Shown here in pieces: positions 44,614 through 54,136 of a stretch of 64,000 nucleotides of DNA; position 1 is the stretch's first letter; every line of letters begins with the position of its first letter. Source of the DNA: CAYUYM01 sp964449305. Its GTDB lineage: Bacteria; Bacteroidota; Ignavibacteria; SZUA-365; CAYQST01. The notes beneath the pieces are model-generated. The model was not told the origin of the DNA, made no database searches, and saw nothing but the letters and a program-made list of their open reading frames with translations. The position numbers and the translations under genes are program-made. The stretch is from contig CAYUYM010000001.1 of NCBI GenBank assembly GCA_964449305.1, forward strand, positions 47,530 through 111,529. Reading direction: 5' to 3'.

Positions 44614-47600
44614 ATGAAGGTCACCATGCGCGCATATTCACGGCCAACCCTCCCGCTGCTCACCCTTGTCGTCACCCTGGGCATTCTCGCCCAGCCACCG
44701 TCGGCCGTCCACGCCCAGGGCATCATCCCGAAGCTCGGGCACAGCCTGCAGGCCGGTGTGCGATCCACGCTGAGGCCGCTGCCCGACACCATCCGCGTGC
44801 TGGCAGTGCGTGTGGAATTCCAGGCCGACAACAGCAGCACCACCTCGGGGACGGGGAAGTTCGGCACGATCTACTCCTACGACTACGGGCAGGAGGTGAT
44901 CGATCCCTACCCGCACGATCGCGCCTACTTCGTCAACCACATGCGCTTTCTCGAGAACTATGTGGCCAAGGTGTCCGGCGGGCGCACAACCCTGGTGGGC
45001 ACGGTGCTCGACAGCATCGTGACGGTGTCCAGGCAGATCAAGGACTACAGCCCGCGGCGCGGGGAGATCGACACCCCTGTGGCGAACCTTGCCGTGGAGG
45101 CATGGACACTGGTGGATCAGCGCTTCCCGGAGATCGACCTGCGCGCCTACGACATGTTCATCGTGTTCCACGCCGGCAAGGGGCGCGACGTGGACATGAC
45201 ATCAATCCAGGGCTATGATCCGACGCCGCAGGACATCCCTTCGCTCTCCTTCACGCTGGACGGCTTCCGCAAATTCTACGGCCAGGAGTATCAAGGCATT
45301 CCCGTCCGTGGCGGGTCGTTCCACCTGACGAACTGCTCGGTGATCCCGACGAACGACAGCCGTGAGATCGACCAGATCGACGGAAGCAAGACGCTGCTCG
45401 AGCTCACGATCAACGGATTATTGGCGGCGAGCTTCGGCACCTGGGCCGGCCTGCCCGACCTGTTCGACACGAAGACCGGGCGCACAGGCATCGGCCGTTT
45501 CGGGCTGATGGACGGGGAATCGATCTTCGCCTATGGCGGCATCGCCCCGCCCGCGCCATCAGCATGGGAGAAGCAGATGCTCACCTGGGCGCAGGCCAGG
45601 GACGCGGCACCCGGCCGGCAGGAGTACCTGCTCAACGCAGGGCGCACCGATCAGGCGCTCACTTCCGGCGTGTTGCGCGTGCCCATCACGGGCCGCGAAT
45701 ACTGGCTGGTGGAGAACCGCCACCGCGATCCCGCTGGAAACGGCCAGCGGGTGACCATGGTCTCCGGCGGTCGCGAAATCCAGATGCGTTTCCCCAAGGA
45801 CACGCTCGGCTTCGAGAACAGCAGCGTCGCCGCATTGAAGGGGGTGGTGATCGATGTGGAGGATCTGGACTGGGCGCTGCCTGGCGGAACGGTGATCGGC
45901 GATGCGGGGCAGCAGATCGCCGTCAATGGCGGAGCGCTGATCTGGCATGTGGACGAGGATGTGATTGATGCCGGACTCGCCTCCAACACCGTCAATGCCA
46001 ATGCCGACCGCCGCGGTGTGGATCTGGAGCAGGCCGGTGGACCGCAGGACATCGGCAAGCCCGTCACCACCGTGTTCGGCACCTCAATCGGTGCGGGATC
46101 GCCGCTCGACTTCTGGTTCAAGGGCAACATCTCCCCTGTCTATGCCAACCGTTTCGGGGCGTATACGCAGCCCTCCACCGCCACGAATGGCGGCGCCTTC
46201 TCGCATGTGGGGATGGACAACTTCAGCAGCTCCGGCCCGATCATCTCCTTCACCGTGACATTGGGTGACCAGCAGTTCGCCCCGATGACCGGCTTTCCGG
46301 TGGACCTCCGTGAGATGATCCACAGTGAACGAAGCCGGGGCACGGTGCAGACCATTGATGCGACGGACGACGGGCCCGCCGAGATCTTCGCCGCGGTGAC
46401 GCCCTTCGGCGCCGGCCGCGTGGACAGCGGCTACGTGTTTGCCGTGAGGCAGAATGGACGTCCGCTGCAGCCGGTGACCGGAAGCGCGCTCATCGCCGCG
46501 GTGCCCGACATCGTGGAATGGCTCGCGCCGCCGATCTGCCGCGATCTGGACGGCGACGGCGTGCTGGAGCTTGCCATCACCGCCCGGCGCTCCACCGGCA
46601 CGGAGCTCCTGATTTTCCGGGCCTCCAATTTCATGGACGACGGCCGCTTCGATCTGATCGCGACCATCCCTGGCGTCGTCACCATGGCTCCGCTCGCCGA
46701 CGGACCTGTGCTGTGGTATGCCGTATCCGGAACGGATGGCGACATACTGATGCGCTGGGGCGGGCCGGCATCGATCCGCATACCCGGCGGTGCCACGGGG
46801 AGTGTGCGGCTGGCGCTTGCGGGCGCCGACCGGCTCCTTGTCGCGACACCGGCATGGCAGGGGTTCTGCACCCCGTCCACCGGCGTGTTCACGCAGGCCA
46901 CGTCGTGGAGCGCTCCGGTGCGGCGCATGCAGCCGGGAGGAGGCGCAGTGAACTGCGTGAGCGCGGACTTTGACGGCGATGGCACGGCCGATGGAGCGGC
47001 CCTCGAGGGAGGGCGCATCCTGCTGAGCCTCTCGTCGCAGCACGGGCTCCCCGTCGGCAGCAGCATCCCGGTGACGATTCCGCTGGCCGCATTCCGGCAG
47101 ACGCTGGCCGCAGCCGATGTGGACGGGGACGGCCGCGACGATCTCCTGATCGCCGACAGCACGACGATGCAGGTGCTGAACCTCGCGCTCGCGTCGGTGG
47201 ATGCCTGGCCGCTCGGCATCGGTGCACAGTACGCCCTGGCAGCCCGACTCGGCGGTGACCGCCATGACGCGGTGCTCGTGGTGGAGCGCGGCATCCTTCA
47301 GCAGCGCGGTGCAGGCGCCGTGTCGAAGCCCGGCTTCCCCGTGGCCCTGCCGGAGAACGCCGCGGTGGCACTCTTCGGCGCAACGGCGGGGCAGACGCAT
47401 GCGGCGGCCGTGGCGGCCGTGGGCGAGGCGCGCATCTTCGCCGGCATCACGACGCACGACATGGCCCTCAGCAGCCTTCCCTGGCCATCGCTCTTCGGTG
47501 GCGACGGCAACACCAACCGTGTGACGGTGCCACCGGGCGGCACGACGGAGCGAAGCTTCTTTCCGCCGGAGCGCTGTTACAGCTGGCCGAATCCCGCCTA

Positions 47601-47838
47601 CGAGGGCGTGGCGAAGATCCGCTTTCACGTGGCGGAGAACGCCGAGGTGACGGTGAAGATCTACGACATCGCCGGCGCCACGGTGGACGAGCTCCACACC
47701 CATGCCATCGGCGGAGTGGACAACGAGATCGACTGGCCGCTGGCGGCGATACAGAACGGCGTGTATCTCGCCCATGTGAAGGCCACAGCTCCCGGGGCCT
47801 CCGGGGAGAAGATCATCAAGATTGCCGTGGTGAAATGA
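44614..47838 (+). CDS. M6-peptidase-like protein lacking the zinc-binding motif, with type IX sorting tail
   Basis: A 1074-residue exported protein. The first 450 residues match M6 (immune-inhibitor-A-like) peptidases: AVRVEFQ near 66, FVNHMRFLENYVAKVSGGRT, YDMFIVFHAGKG, then LLAASFGTWAGLPDLFD at 269-285 and IWHVDEDVIDAG with RRGVDLEQAGGPQDI. In active relatives the stretch before GLPDL reads HExGH; here it is ASFGT (272-276), so both histidines and the glutamate are missing. The middle part has FG-GAP-like strands (RDLDGDGVLELAI, DFDGDGTADGAAL, ADVDGDGRDDLLI). The tail has CYSWPNPAYEGVAKIRF and ends KIAVVK. It is probably a binding or structural pseudo-enzyme on the surface. Its stop overlaps the next gene. 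Confidence 0.85.
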   Translation: MKVTMRAYSRPTLPLLTLVVTLGILAQPPSAVHAQGIIPKLGHSLQAGVRSTLRPLPDTIRVLAVRVEFQADNSSTTSGTGKFGTIYSYDYGQEVIDPYPHDRAYFVNHMRFLENYVAKVSGGRTTLVGTVLDSIVTVSRQIKDYSPRRGEIDTPVANLAVEAWTLVDQRFPEIDLRAYDMFIVFHAGKGRDVDMTSIQGYDPTPQDIPSLSFTLDGFRKFYGQEYQGIPVRGGSFHLTNCSVIPTNDSREIDQIDGSKTLLELTINGLLAASFGTWAGLPDLFDTKTGRTGIGRFGLMDGESIFAYGGIAPPAPSAWEKQMLTWAQARDAAPGRQEYLLNAGRTDQALTSGVLRVPITGREYWLVENRHRDPAGNGQRVTMVSGGREIQMRFPKDTLGFENSSVAALKGVVIDVEDLDWALPGGTVIGDAGQQIAVNGGALIWHVDEDVIDAGLASNTVNANADRRGVDLEQAGGPQDIGKPVTTVFGTSIGAGSPLDFWFKGNISPVYANRFGAYTQPSTATNGGAFSHVGMDNFSSSGPIISFTVTLGDQQFAPMTGFPVDLREMIHSERSRGTVQTIDATDDGPAEIFAAVTPFGAGRVDSGYVFAVRQNGRPLQPVTGSALIAAVPDIVEWLAPPICRDLDGDGVLELAITARRSTGTELLIFRASNFMDDGRFDLIATIPGVVTMAPLADGPVLWYAVSGTDGDILMRWGGPASIRIPGGATGSVRLALAGADRLLVATPAWQGFCTPSTGVFTQATSWSAPVRRMQPGGGAVNCVSADFDGDGTADGAALEGGRILLSLSSQHGLPVGSSIPVTIPLAAFRQTLAAADVDGDGRDDLLIADSTTMQVLNLALASVDAWPLGIGAQYALAARLGGDRHDAVLVVERGILQQRGAGAVSKPGFPVALPENAAVALFGATAGQTHAAAVAAVGEARIFAGITTHDMALSSLPWPSLFGGDGNTNRVTVPPGGTTERSFFPPERCYSWPNPAYEGVAKIRFHVAENAEVTVKIYDIAGATVDELHTHAIGGVDNEIDWPLAAIQNGVYLAHVKATAPGASGEKIIKIAVVK

Positions 47839-50800
47839 TGCATCGCGCCACCTGCCATCCGCTTCATCCCATGCCGCGCATCATGCGCCTCACCCTCGTC
47901 ACCCTTGTCCTGCTTGCATGCACGGCGCCCGGACTGCGGGCCCAGCCGGAGAACTGGTCCGCCCCCGACCGCGCGTGGTTCACGATCGACACGAAGCATT
48001 TCCGCGTGCACTTCCACGAGGGGGCGGAGCGCACCGCCCGCGCCGCGGCAAAGATCGCCGAGGAGGTGTACGGGCCGATCACATCGCTCTACGGCCACGA
48101 GCCCGACAGCCGCGTGGATCTCATCATGAAGGATCTGTCGGACTACTCGAACGGCGCGGCGTACTTCTTCAACAACAAGATCGAGCTGTGGGCCTCGCCA
48201 CTCGACTTCGAGCTCCGCGGCACGCACAACTGGCTGCGCAACGTCATCAGCCACGAGTTCACGCACATCATCCAGATGCAGGCCTCGATGAAGTTCGGCC
48301 GGCTGTTTCCCGCGGTCACGCTGCAATGGTTCGGCTACGAACGCGAGCGCCGCAGCGACGTGCTCTTCGGCTTCCCGAACCTGCTCATCTCCTACCCGAT
48401 CCCAAGCGCGGTGGTGCCCCCCTGGATGGCGGAGGGCACGGCCCAGTACATGCGCCGCGAGTTCGGCTATGAAAGCTGGGATGCGCATCGTGACATGATC
48501 CTGCGATCCTATGTGCTCGCCGACTCCATGCTCACCTGGCAGGACATGCAGGCCTTCGGCAAGACGAGCCTCGGCAACGAGAGCGTCTACAACGCCGGCT
48601 ACGCCTTCGTCCGCTACATCGCCAAAACCCACGGTGAGCAGGCGGTGGTGGATCTGACCCGCGCGTTGTCGAAGGCCTTCGTCTTCACGGCCGACGGCGC
48701 CTTCTCCAGCGTGCTGGGGAGGAGCGGCGCGGCGGTGTATGCGGACTGGAAGGCGGCAATCACAGCCGAATACCGCGAGCGCATGGCACCCGTGCTGGCG
48801 CACCAGGTGCGCGGCCGCATCATCGCCCCCACGGGGTTCGCGAACCTCTTCCCGCAATTCACCCCCGACGGTCGGGGCGTCATCTTCTCCTCCAACGGAA
48901 CATCGGATTACTTCGGTCAGTCGTCCATCATCCGGCACGATCTCGCCACGGGACGCGACACAACACTCGTCGATCGCGTGCACTCCGCGCTCTCGTGGAT
49001 GCGTGATGGCAGGACGATCGTCTTCTCACGCTACAATTCCCCCACGGCGCATGGCGAGCTGTATTACGATCTGTACGCCTTCAACCTGGACACCCGGGAG
49101 GAGAGGCAGCTCACCGAAGGTCTTCGCGCCAAAAACCCCGCCTGCTCGCCCGACGGACGCTGGATCGCCTTCGCCTCCGCACAGGACGGCAGCATGAACA
49201 TCGGCATCGTGGACTCGACCGGGGCGAACCGGCGCATGCTCACAACGTTCACCTACGGCGAGCAGGTTTTCACGCCCCAGTGGTCGCCCGACAGCCGCTT
49301 CGTCATCTTCGGACTGTCCACGCGCGCGGGACGTTCCATCGCCCGCGTGCCGATGGACGGGGGGCCCATGGAGATCCTCATCGGCGGTGAGGATGAGGAC
49401 TGCCGCGACGGCCGCTACGCGAGCGACGGCCGCACCATCCTGTACGCGTCGAACCGCACGGGCATCTTCAACATATATCGCCACGATCCGGCGACAGGGG
49501 AGACGACGCAGCTCACGAACGTCACCGGCGGGGCCTTCATGCCTGCGGACAACGCCCGCGGCGAACTGGTCTACGCGGAATACACTGCGAGCGGCTACAA
49601 GATCGCAGTGCTCGAACCGGAACAGCGCGTCCCGCCCACGAACGCCTCGTACCTGCCGGCGCCGGCCTTCTCCGCCGCACCGGTGAGCTCGCCCGCCGCG
49701 GCGAACTGGGACTGGGAGATGCTGCGCGGCTTCGACGATACGAAGCTGCCCGAGATGAAGGCGCGTCCCTACACACGCGTCTTCCAGCAGATGATGATCT
49801 TCCCCACGCTGCGCATCGACGCCTACAACCCCGAGAACTCCGGACTCCAGCTCTTCAAGCCGGGCCTCATGTTTGCCTCGAGCGACATCCTCAACCGCAT
49901 GGAGATGCTTGCCTCGGCGTCGATCAACACCCGTGGTGAGCGCGATCTGTACCTCACCTTCGTGTACCGCGACAGGGTGCCGCTGTTCAGCGCTCTCGGT
50001 CTTTTTCCAGAGGTGACGCTTGAAGTGTTCAACGTGACGCGCAAGGCCGGCTCGCTTCTCACCTTCCCGCTCGACACCATCCCCGTGGATGTGGGATACA
50101 ACCTGCTGGAGTTCGCCGGGCGTTTCAAGCACCCGCTCTTCAACGATGAAAGCAGCCTCGAGGTGGGCTACCGGCACAGCCGGTACACCTCCACACTCGG
50201 GAGCTTCCACTTCCCGGAGACGGGGCAGCTTGTGGGGGCGCGCGACAACCTCTACCTCATCGGCAACGAGATCAGCGCCGTGTTCAAGACGCACAATCTC
50301 GTGCCGGCGCGTGACGGCGCCATCAACCCTGTGGGATACCGCTTCTCCCTTCGCTACGACCTGTCGATGAACCGCTTCAACCCCGAGGGCGACTACGACA
50401 TCGATCCCTCCACGGGCATGCTCGTGCCGCGGTACAAGGACTTCAATTTCCATCGCATCGAATCCCAGCTCTTCACCTCGATGCGCCTCCCGTATTGGTC
50501 GCATGCGCTGTCCATGCGTGTGCGGTATGGCACCATCCTTGGTCCCGAGGTGGACGAGTTCTTCAGCTTCTACGCCGGCGGCATCACGGGCATGCAGGGG
50601 TACACGTATTACGCGCTCGGCGGCAACGAGGTGGCGGCGGTGACGATGACCTACCGTTTTCCGATCGTGAGCAGCCTCGGCTTCAAGCTCGGCCACATTT
50701 TGTTCGACAAGCTCTATGGCGGCGTGTTCTTCGATGCCGGCGATGCTGTGGCCTCACCGGCGCGCTACGCGCTGAAGAGCCTGAAGAAGGACATCGGCTT

Positions 50801-50978
50801 CGAACTGCGCCTCGAGAGCTTCTCGTTCTCGATGTATCCGACGCGCATCTTCTTCAGCGGTGCCTACGGTCTGGACCAGTTCACCCGCACCTTCAACCAG
50901 AAGCCCGTCACCTACGGGCATGAATGGCGCTGGTATTTCGGCATGCTCTTCGACTTCGACCTGTCCGACGGCATCTGA
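47835..50978 (+). CDS. Outer-membrane fusion: zinc metallopeptidase, TolB-like propeller and beta-barrel
   Basis: 1047 residues. After a signal peptide (LTLVTLVLLACTAPGLRAQ) comes a gluzincin-type peptidase domain with HEFTH at 140-144 and the likely third ligand E200 in WMAEGTAQY. A TolB/PD40 propeller follows (about 330-610) with blades such as FTPDGRGVIFSSNG, SPDGRWIAFASAQDGSMNIG and SPDSRFVIFG. The last 330 residues are strand-rich and end WRWYFGMLFDFDLSDGI, like an Omp85-type barrel. The ATG overlaps the stop of the M6-like gene (ATGA), so the two are coupled. The active site looks intact, unlike its neighbour's. ATGs at 47871 or 47883 are alternative starts. The substrate is unknown. 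Confidence 0.85.
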   Translation: MMHRATCHPLHPMPRIMRLTLVTLVLLACTAPGLRAQPENWSAPDRAWFTIDTKHFRVHFHEGAERTARAAAKIAEEVYGPITSLYGHEPDSRVDLIMKDLSDYSNGAAYFFNNKIELWASPLDFELRGTHNWLRNVISHEFTHIIQMQASMKFGRLFPAVTLQWFGYERERRSDVLFGFPNLLISYPIPSAVVPPWMAEGTAQYMRREFGYESWDAHRDMILRSYVLADSMLTWQDMQAFGKTSLGNESVYNAGYAFVRYIAKTHGEQAVVDLTRALSKAFVFTADGAFSSVLGRSGAAVYADWKAAITAEYRERMAPVLAHQVRGRIIAPTGFANLFPQFTPDGRGVIFSSNGTSDYFGQSSIIRHDLATGRDTTLVDRVHSALSWMRDGRTIVFSRYNSPTAHGELYYDLYAFNLDTREERQLTEGLRAKNPACSPDGRWIAFASAQDGSMNIGIVDSTGANRRMLTTFTYGEQVFTPQWSPDSRFVIFGLSTRAGRSIARVPMDGGPMEILIGGEDEDCRDGRYASDGRTILYASNRTGIFNIYRHDPATGETTQLTNVTGGAFMPADNARGELVYAEYTASGYKIAVLEPEQRVPPTNASYLPAPAFSAAPVSSPAAANWDWEMLRGFDDTKLPEMKARPYTRVFQQMMIFPTLRIDAYNPENSGLQLFKPGLMFASSDILNRMEMLASASINTRGERDLYLTFVYRDRVPLFSALGLFPEVTLEVFNVTRKAGSLLTFPLDTIPVDVGYNLLEFAGRFKHPLFNDESSLEVGYRHSRYTSTLGSFHFPETGQLVGARDNLYLIGNEISAVFKTHNLVPARDGAINPVGYRFSLRYDLSMNRFNPEGDYDIDPSTGMLVPRYKDFNFHRIESQLFTSMRLPYWSHALSMRVRYGTILGPEVDEFFSFYAGGITGMQGYTYYALGGNEVAAVTMTYRFPIVSSLGFKLGHILFDKLYGGVFFDAGDAVASPARYALKSLKKDIGFELRLESFSFSMYPTRIFFSGAYGLDQFTRTFNQKPVTYGHEWRWYFGMLFDFDLSDGI

Positions 50979-51034
50979 AACCGGGATGCGGGCCGGGGGA
51001 GGCGGAAGTGTGAGAAAAAAGCACGGCCGTTTCC

Positions 51035-51065
51035 TTTGGATTTCCTGCATGATCGGCTAAATTCA
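51035..51065 (+). promoter_or_regulatory. Promoter of the CHASE2-FecR run
   Basis: TTTG, 19 bases, TAAATTCA. The -33 box is perfect and the -7 box partial. The GTG start is about 29 bases downstream. Confidence 0.55.
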
Positions 51066-51093
51066 GACTTCCCAAGGAGTTTTCGAGGTCCGT

Positions 51094-53157
51094 GTGAAGA
51101 AGTCGCTGCTCGGTTATTTTCTCAGTCCCTGGTATGCATTGTCCGCCGTCATCACTGTGGTGATGGTGGCTGGTGTCGTGTTCATTTCTTCGAACATGCC
51201 GCAGCCGGAGGCGACGAACTTCCTTTCGCCCATGGTGAACCGCTTTGATTTTCTGAACATCGAGGATGTGAGCCTTGATGCCATCTTCTCCATCAAGGAC
51301 ACGAAGCCCATCGATCACCGGGTGATCGTGGTCAATGTGGAGGAGGTGGGGCCCACACCCGACGGGAAGATCGCGCTGCTTCTGTACAAGCTCCAGAACT
51401 ACGGTGTGCGCGTCATCGGCCTCGATGTGATTTTCGACAGCCTCCATTTCGACCGCTTCACCGGTGAGCGGGCGGGGGAACCGCTCATGCTGAAGCAGGC
51501 GCTGGCTGATGTCCCGAACGTGGTGGTGGTGAACGGCTTCAGTGAGGAGACGATGGAGCCCAGCCTGAAGCTGGATCCAGATGTGCAGGCGGCGGTGAAG
51601 CACCAGGGATTCGCCAACCTCCTGCCCGATGGCGACGACGTTGTGCGGCGCTTCCGACCCTGGGTCACGGTGGGCGGGGAGCGTTGGGAGGCCCTTCCGG
51701 TGCACATGGTGGAGATATACGACCCCACGCTCATTGCAGGCATCATGCAGCTTCCGGAGGAGCCGCAGATCATCTACTACACCAGCACCTACACGGAAAT
51801 CGACAACATCCGGATCTCGGACATTGTGGAGGCCGACAGCGCACTCGACGCCCTGTACGCGGACCGCTTCCGCGATGCGATCGTGCTTGTGGGATACGTG
51901 AACGAGGGTGGTGTGATCTACACCGGCGACACCCATCGCACACCGCTGGCGAGCCGCACAGTGCTGTCCCACCCCGATGGTCCGGAGACGATGGGTGTGG
52001 ACGGCCCCGACATGTCGGGTGTGCTGATCCACGCGAACGTCATCAACATGCTGCTGACCGGGGAGTTCGTCTACGGCGTGCCGGCGTGGGTGGACTGGCT
52101 GCTCGTCTTCCTGCTGGCCTACATCAACATCGCCTTCTACCGGGTGATCCGCGGCAAGCCGGTGACAGAGGCGAAACACGGATGGCTTGTGGCGATCCTT
52201 CTGCTGGTGGAATCTCCTGTCGTGTTCCTGCTTCCCATCATCGCCTATTTCTCGCTCGACGTGAAGATCAGCTACCACCTCATGGCCACATCGGTGCTCC
52301 TGTTCATTCCGGGGGACATCTGGGGCGGAAAGCTCCGTGCACTCTGGGAGGTGCATCGCGTGAAGCGCGTGCTTGGGCAGGCGGCCGCCGTGCGGGACGA
52401 TGTGATTGCTGCAACCACAGAGGACAGCGACGCGCTCGGGACATTGTCCATGCTGCACACCTCGCTGCGAGTGGCTCAGCTCACACTGGCCATCAATGCG
52501 GTGCGGGCGGAGGCTGCCGGAGCGGCGCTGCCCGAGGGGATGGATCACCCGGATCTGGCGCAGTTTGAGGCGCTGGTGCCCGAGGCGGCGCGCGTCCTGC
52601 AGGCGCAGGATGCCCGGGATCGCGGGTTGGACATGTTCCTCCGCTATGTGTTCGGGAGACGGGAATCCCTGATGCGCACGTCTGCCATCAAGGACCGGCT
52701 CACCAGCCTCATCCGCGACGACGTCAATGCCTATGCCTACACGGATGAATACGAGCTGCTGAAGCGGTACTTCATCGACGCCTTCGACACGGTGAACCAC
52801 CGGTGCCGGGAGACCGCTCTGTTTGTCCGCGTTCCGCGTGCGGAGGGGGGGCTGTCCACCATCGTGCTGCAGGGGAAGGCCGAGGTTGACGCCGTGGATC
52901 CGTCCTCCATCCCCACGGCCGGGGTTCATGCCGTCGCGGACGGTCAATGCCTCTCGCTGTCACCCTTCGTGGAGTGGGCGGAGTGCAAATTGCACAGACA
53001 GCATGAGCTGTTTATATTTAACGGACGCGTCCCACAACAATATGGGCTTGAACGCAGTCCCATGTACCTTGGCCCGACACTGGCGTGTGATCCGGCCCTG
53101 TCGCTTGAGTGCCTGGCGCAGCTTCGAAACATTTTTGGCAACGAATGCGTTGGATGA
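51094..53157 (+). CDS. CHASE2-domain membrane protein with an unrecognised cytoplasmic part
   Basis: 687 residues starting at GTG, with GAGG five bases upstream and AAGGAG further back. A first membrane helix (12-34) is followed by an extracytoplasmic CHASE2 sensor (about 45-325; VIVVNVEE, GVRVIGLDVIFDS, VVVVNGF, GVLIHANVINMLLTG). Three helices follow (about 330-415; WLLVFLLAYINIAFYRV and on). CHASE2 is normally attached to a cyclase, kinase or diguanylate cyclase. Here the last 270 residues match none: there is no GGDEF, cyclase or kinase motif, only helices (VFGRRESLMRTSAIKDRLTS). A FecR-domain protein follows 30 bases on, a common neighbour of CHASE2 sensors. Confidence 0.8.
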   Translation: MKKSLLGYFLSPWYALSAVITVVMVAGVVFISSNMPQPEATNFLSPMVNRFDFLNIEDVSLDAIFSIKDTKPIDHRVIVVNVEEVGPTPDGKIALLLYKLQNYGVRVIGLDVIFDSLHFDRFTGERAGEPLMLKQALADVPNVVVVNGFSEETMEPSLKLDPDVQAAVKHQGFANLLPDGDDVVRRFRPWVTVGGERWEALPVHMVEIYDPTLIAGIMQLPEEPQIIYYTSTYTEIDNIRISDIVEADSALDALYADRFRDAIVLVGYVNEGGVIYTGDTHRTPLASRTVLSHPDGPETMGVDGPDMSGVLIHANVINMLLTGEFVYGVPAWVDWLLVFLLAYINIAFYRVIRGKPVTEAKHGWLVAILLLVESPVVFLLPIIAYFSLDVKISYHLMATSVLLFIPGDIWGGKLRALWEVHRVKRVLGQAAAVRDDVIAATTEDSDALGTLSMLHTSLRVAQLTLAINAVRAEAAGAALPEGMDHPDLAQFEALVPEAARVLQAQDARDRGLDMFLRYVFGRRESLMRTSAIKDRLTSLIRDDVNAYAYTDEYELLKRYFIDAFDTVNHRCRETALFVRVPRAEGGLSTIVLQGKAEVDAVDPSSIPTAGVHAVADGQCLSLSPFVEWAECKLHRQHELFIFNGRVPQQYGLERSPMYLGPTLACDPALSLECLAQLRNIFGNECVG

Positions 53158-53187
53158 TGACCATCATCGACATATCGGAGTGACATC

Positions 53188-54105
53188 ATGAAATCATCAG
53201 TGACCTGTGCAGTGCTTCTTTTCGTGCTCCTTGTGGCGCCTTCAGTCGCGCAGGTGAAATTCGTGGTCCTGAGCATCAAGGGGAAGGTGGAAAGCTCCAC
53301 CGGCAAGTCCGGAAAATGGACGGCGGTGAGCGTGGGGCAGGAGCTGGGGACGAAGGACGTGGTGCGCACCTCGTTCGCGAGCTATGCGAAGCTCATGATG
53401 AACAAGGAGCGCATCGTGAGCATTGACGAGAACCGCAGCGTTGTTCTCTCGACCTTTGCCACGCAGAAGGGCGGCGGGAAGAACACCTCGGCCACCGGCC
53501 AGCTTCTCGGCTATGTGTCCGACCAGATGACCCGGTCGAAGGACAGGAAGAGCGGCGATGTCTATGGCGCCGTCCGTGGATCCGGGGACATGTTCAGTGC
53601 GATCTTTCCGAAGCTCAACCTGATGTCCGGGGCACCGCGTTTCACGTGGGTGGATGAGGAGGACAGCCGGGAGTACACACTGACGATCATGGACAAGACC
53701 TTCAGGAAGGTGCTGACGCAGGTGGTGAAGGACCAGTCCTTTCAACTGACCGACGCCATGGCGTCGCTGGAGCCCGGCCAGCTCTACTACTGGCAGATCA
53801 TGCGCAATGCAGACAGCCAGGCCTCCGAGGTCCAGCAGTTCCGTGTCCTTCCGAAGGACACCGTGGCCGCGCTCCAGGCCGAGCTCACATCGCTCGGGAA
53901 GGAGCTGGCGTCCATGGGGGCCGACGAGGTCACCACGCATCTCATCCGCGCGATCTACTTCGAACGGCGGGGGTTGGCCTATGACGCCTACCAGGAGTAC
54001 AAGGCGGTGGTCGGCCTTGCTCCGAAGGTGGTCGAATACCGCGAGATGCTGCGCAACCTTCTCATCGGTCTGAAGTTTTCGGACGAAATCGAACTCCTCA
54101 TGTGA
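53188..54105 (+). CDS. Exported FecR-domain protein
   Basis: 305 residues. A signal peptide (VTCAVLLFVLLVAPSVAQ) is followed by a FecR-like domain (about 25-120; IKGKVESSTGKSGKWTAVSV, GQELGTKDVVRTSFASYAKL). A beta region resembling an Ig-like or fibronectin module follows (FTWVDEEDSREYTLTIMD, LEPGQLYYWQI). The C-terminal 80 residues are helical and resemble a single repeat unit (IYFERRGLAYDAYQEYKAVVGL). GGAG seven bases before the ATG supports the start. It is most likely periplasmic and linked with the upstream CHASE2 protein, perhaps supplying its signal; that link is inference. Confidence 0.8.
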   Translation: MKSSVTCAVLLFVLLVAPSVAQVKFVVLSIKGKVESSTGKSGKWTAVSVGQELGTKDVVRTSFASYAKLMMNKERIVSIDENRSVVLSTFATQKGGGKNTSATGQLLGYVSDQMTRSKDRKSGDVYGAVRGSGDMFSAIFPKLNLMSGAPRFTWVDEEDSREYTLTIMDKTFRKVLTQVVKDQSFQLTDAMASLEPGQLYYWQIMRNADSQASEVQQFRVLPKDTVAALQAELTSLGKELASMGADEVTTHLIRAIYFERRGLAYDAYQEYKAVVGLAPKVVEYREMLRNLLIGLKFSDEIELLM

Positions 54106-54136
54106 CACGCATGTTCATCTCACCGCACCTCCCATC

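Noticed and set aside
46084..47775. A 563-codon minus-strand frame inside the M6-like gene
   Set aside because: It is rich in Arg and His, lacks a start signal, and is opposite a protein with clear domains.
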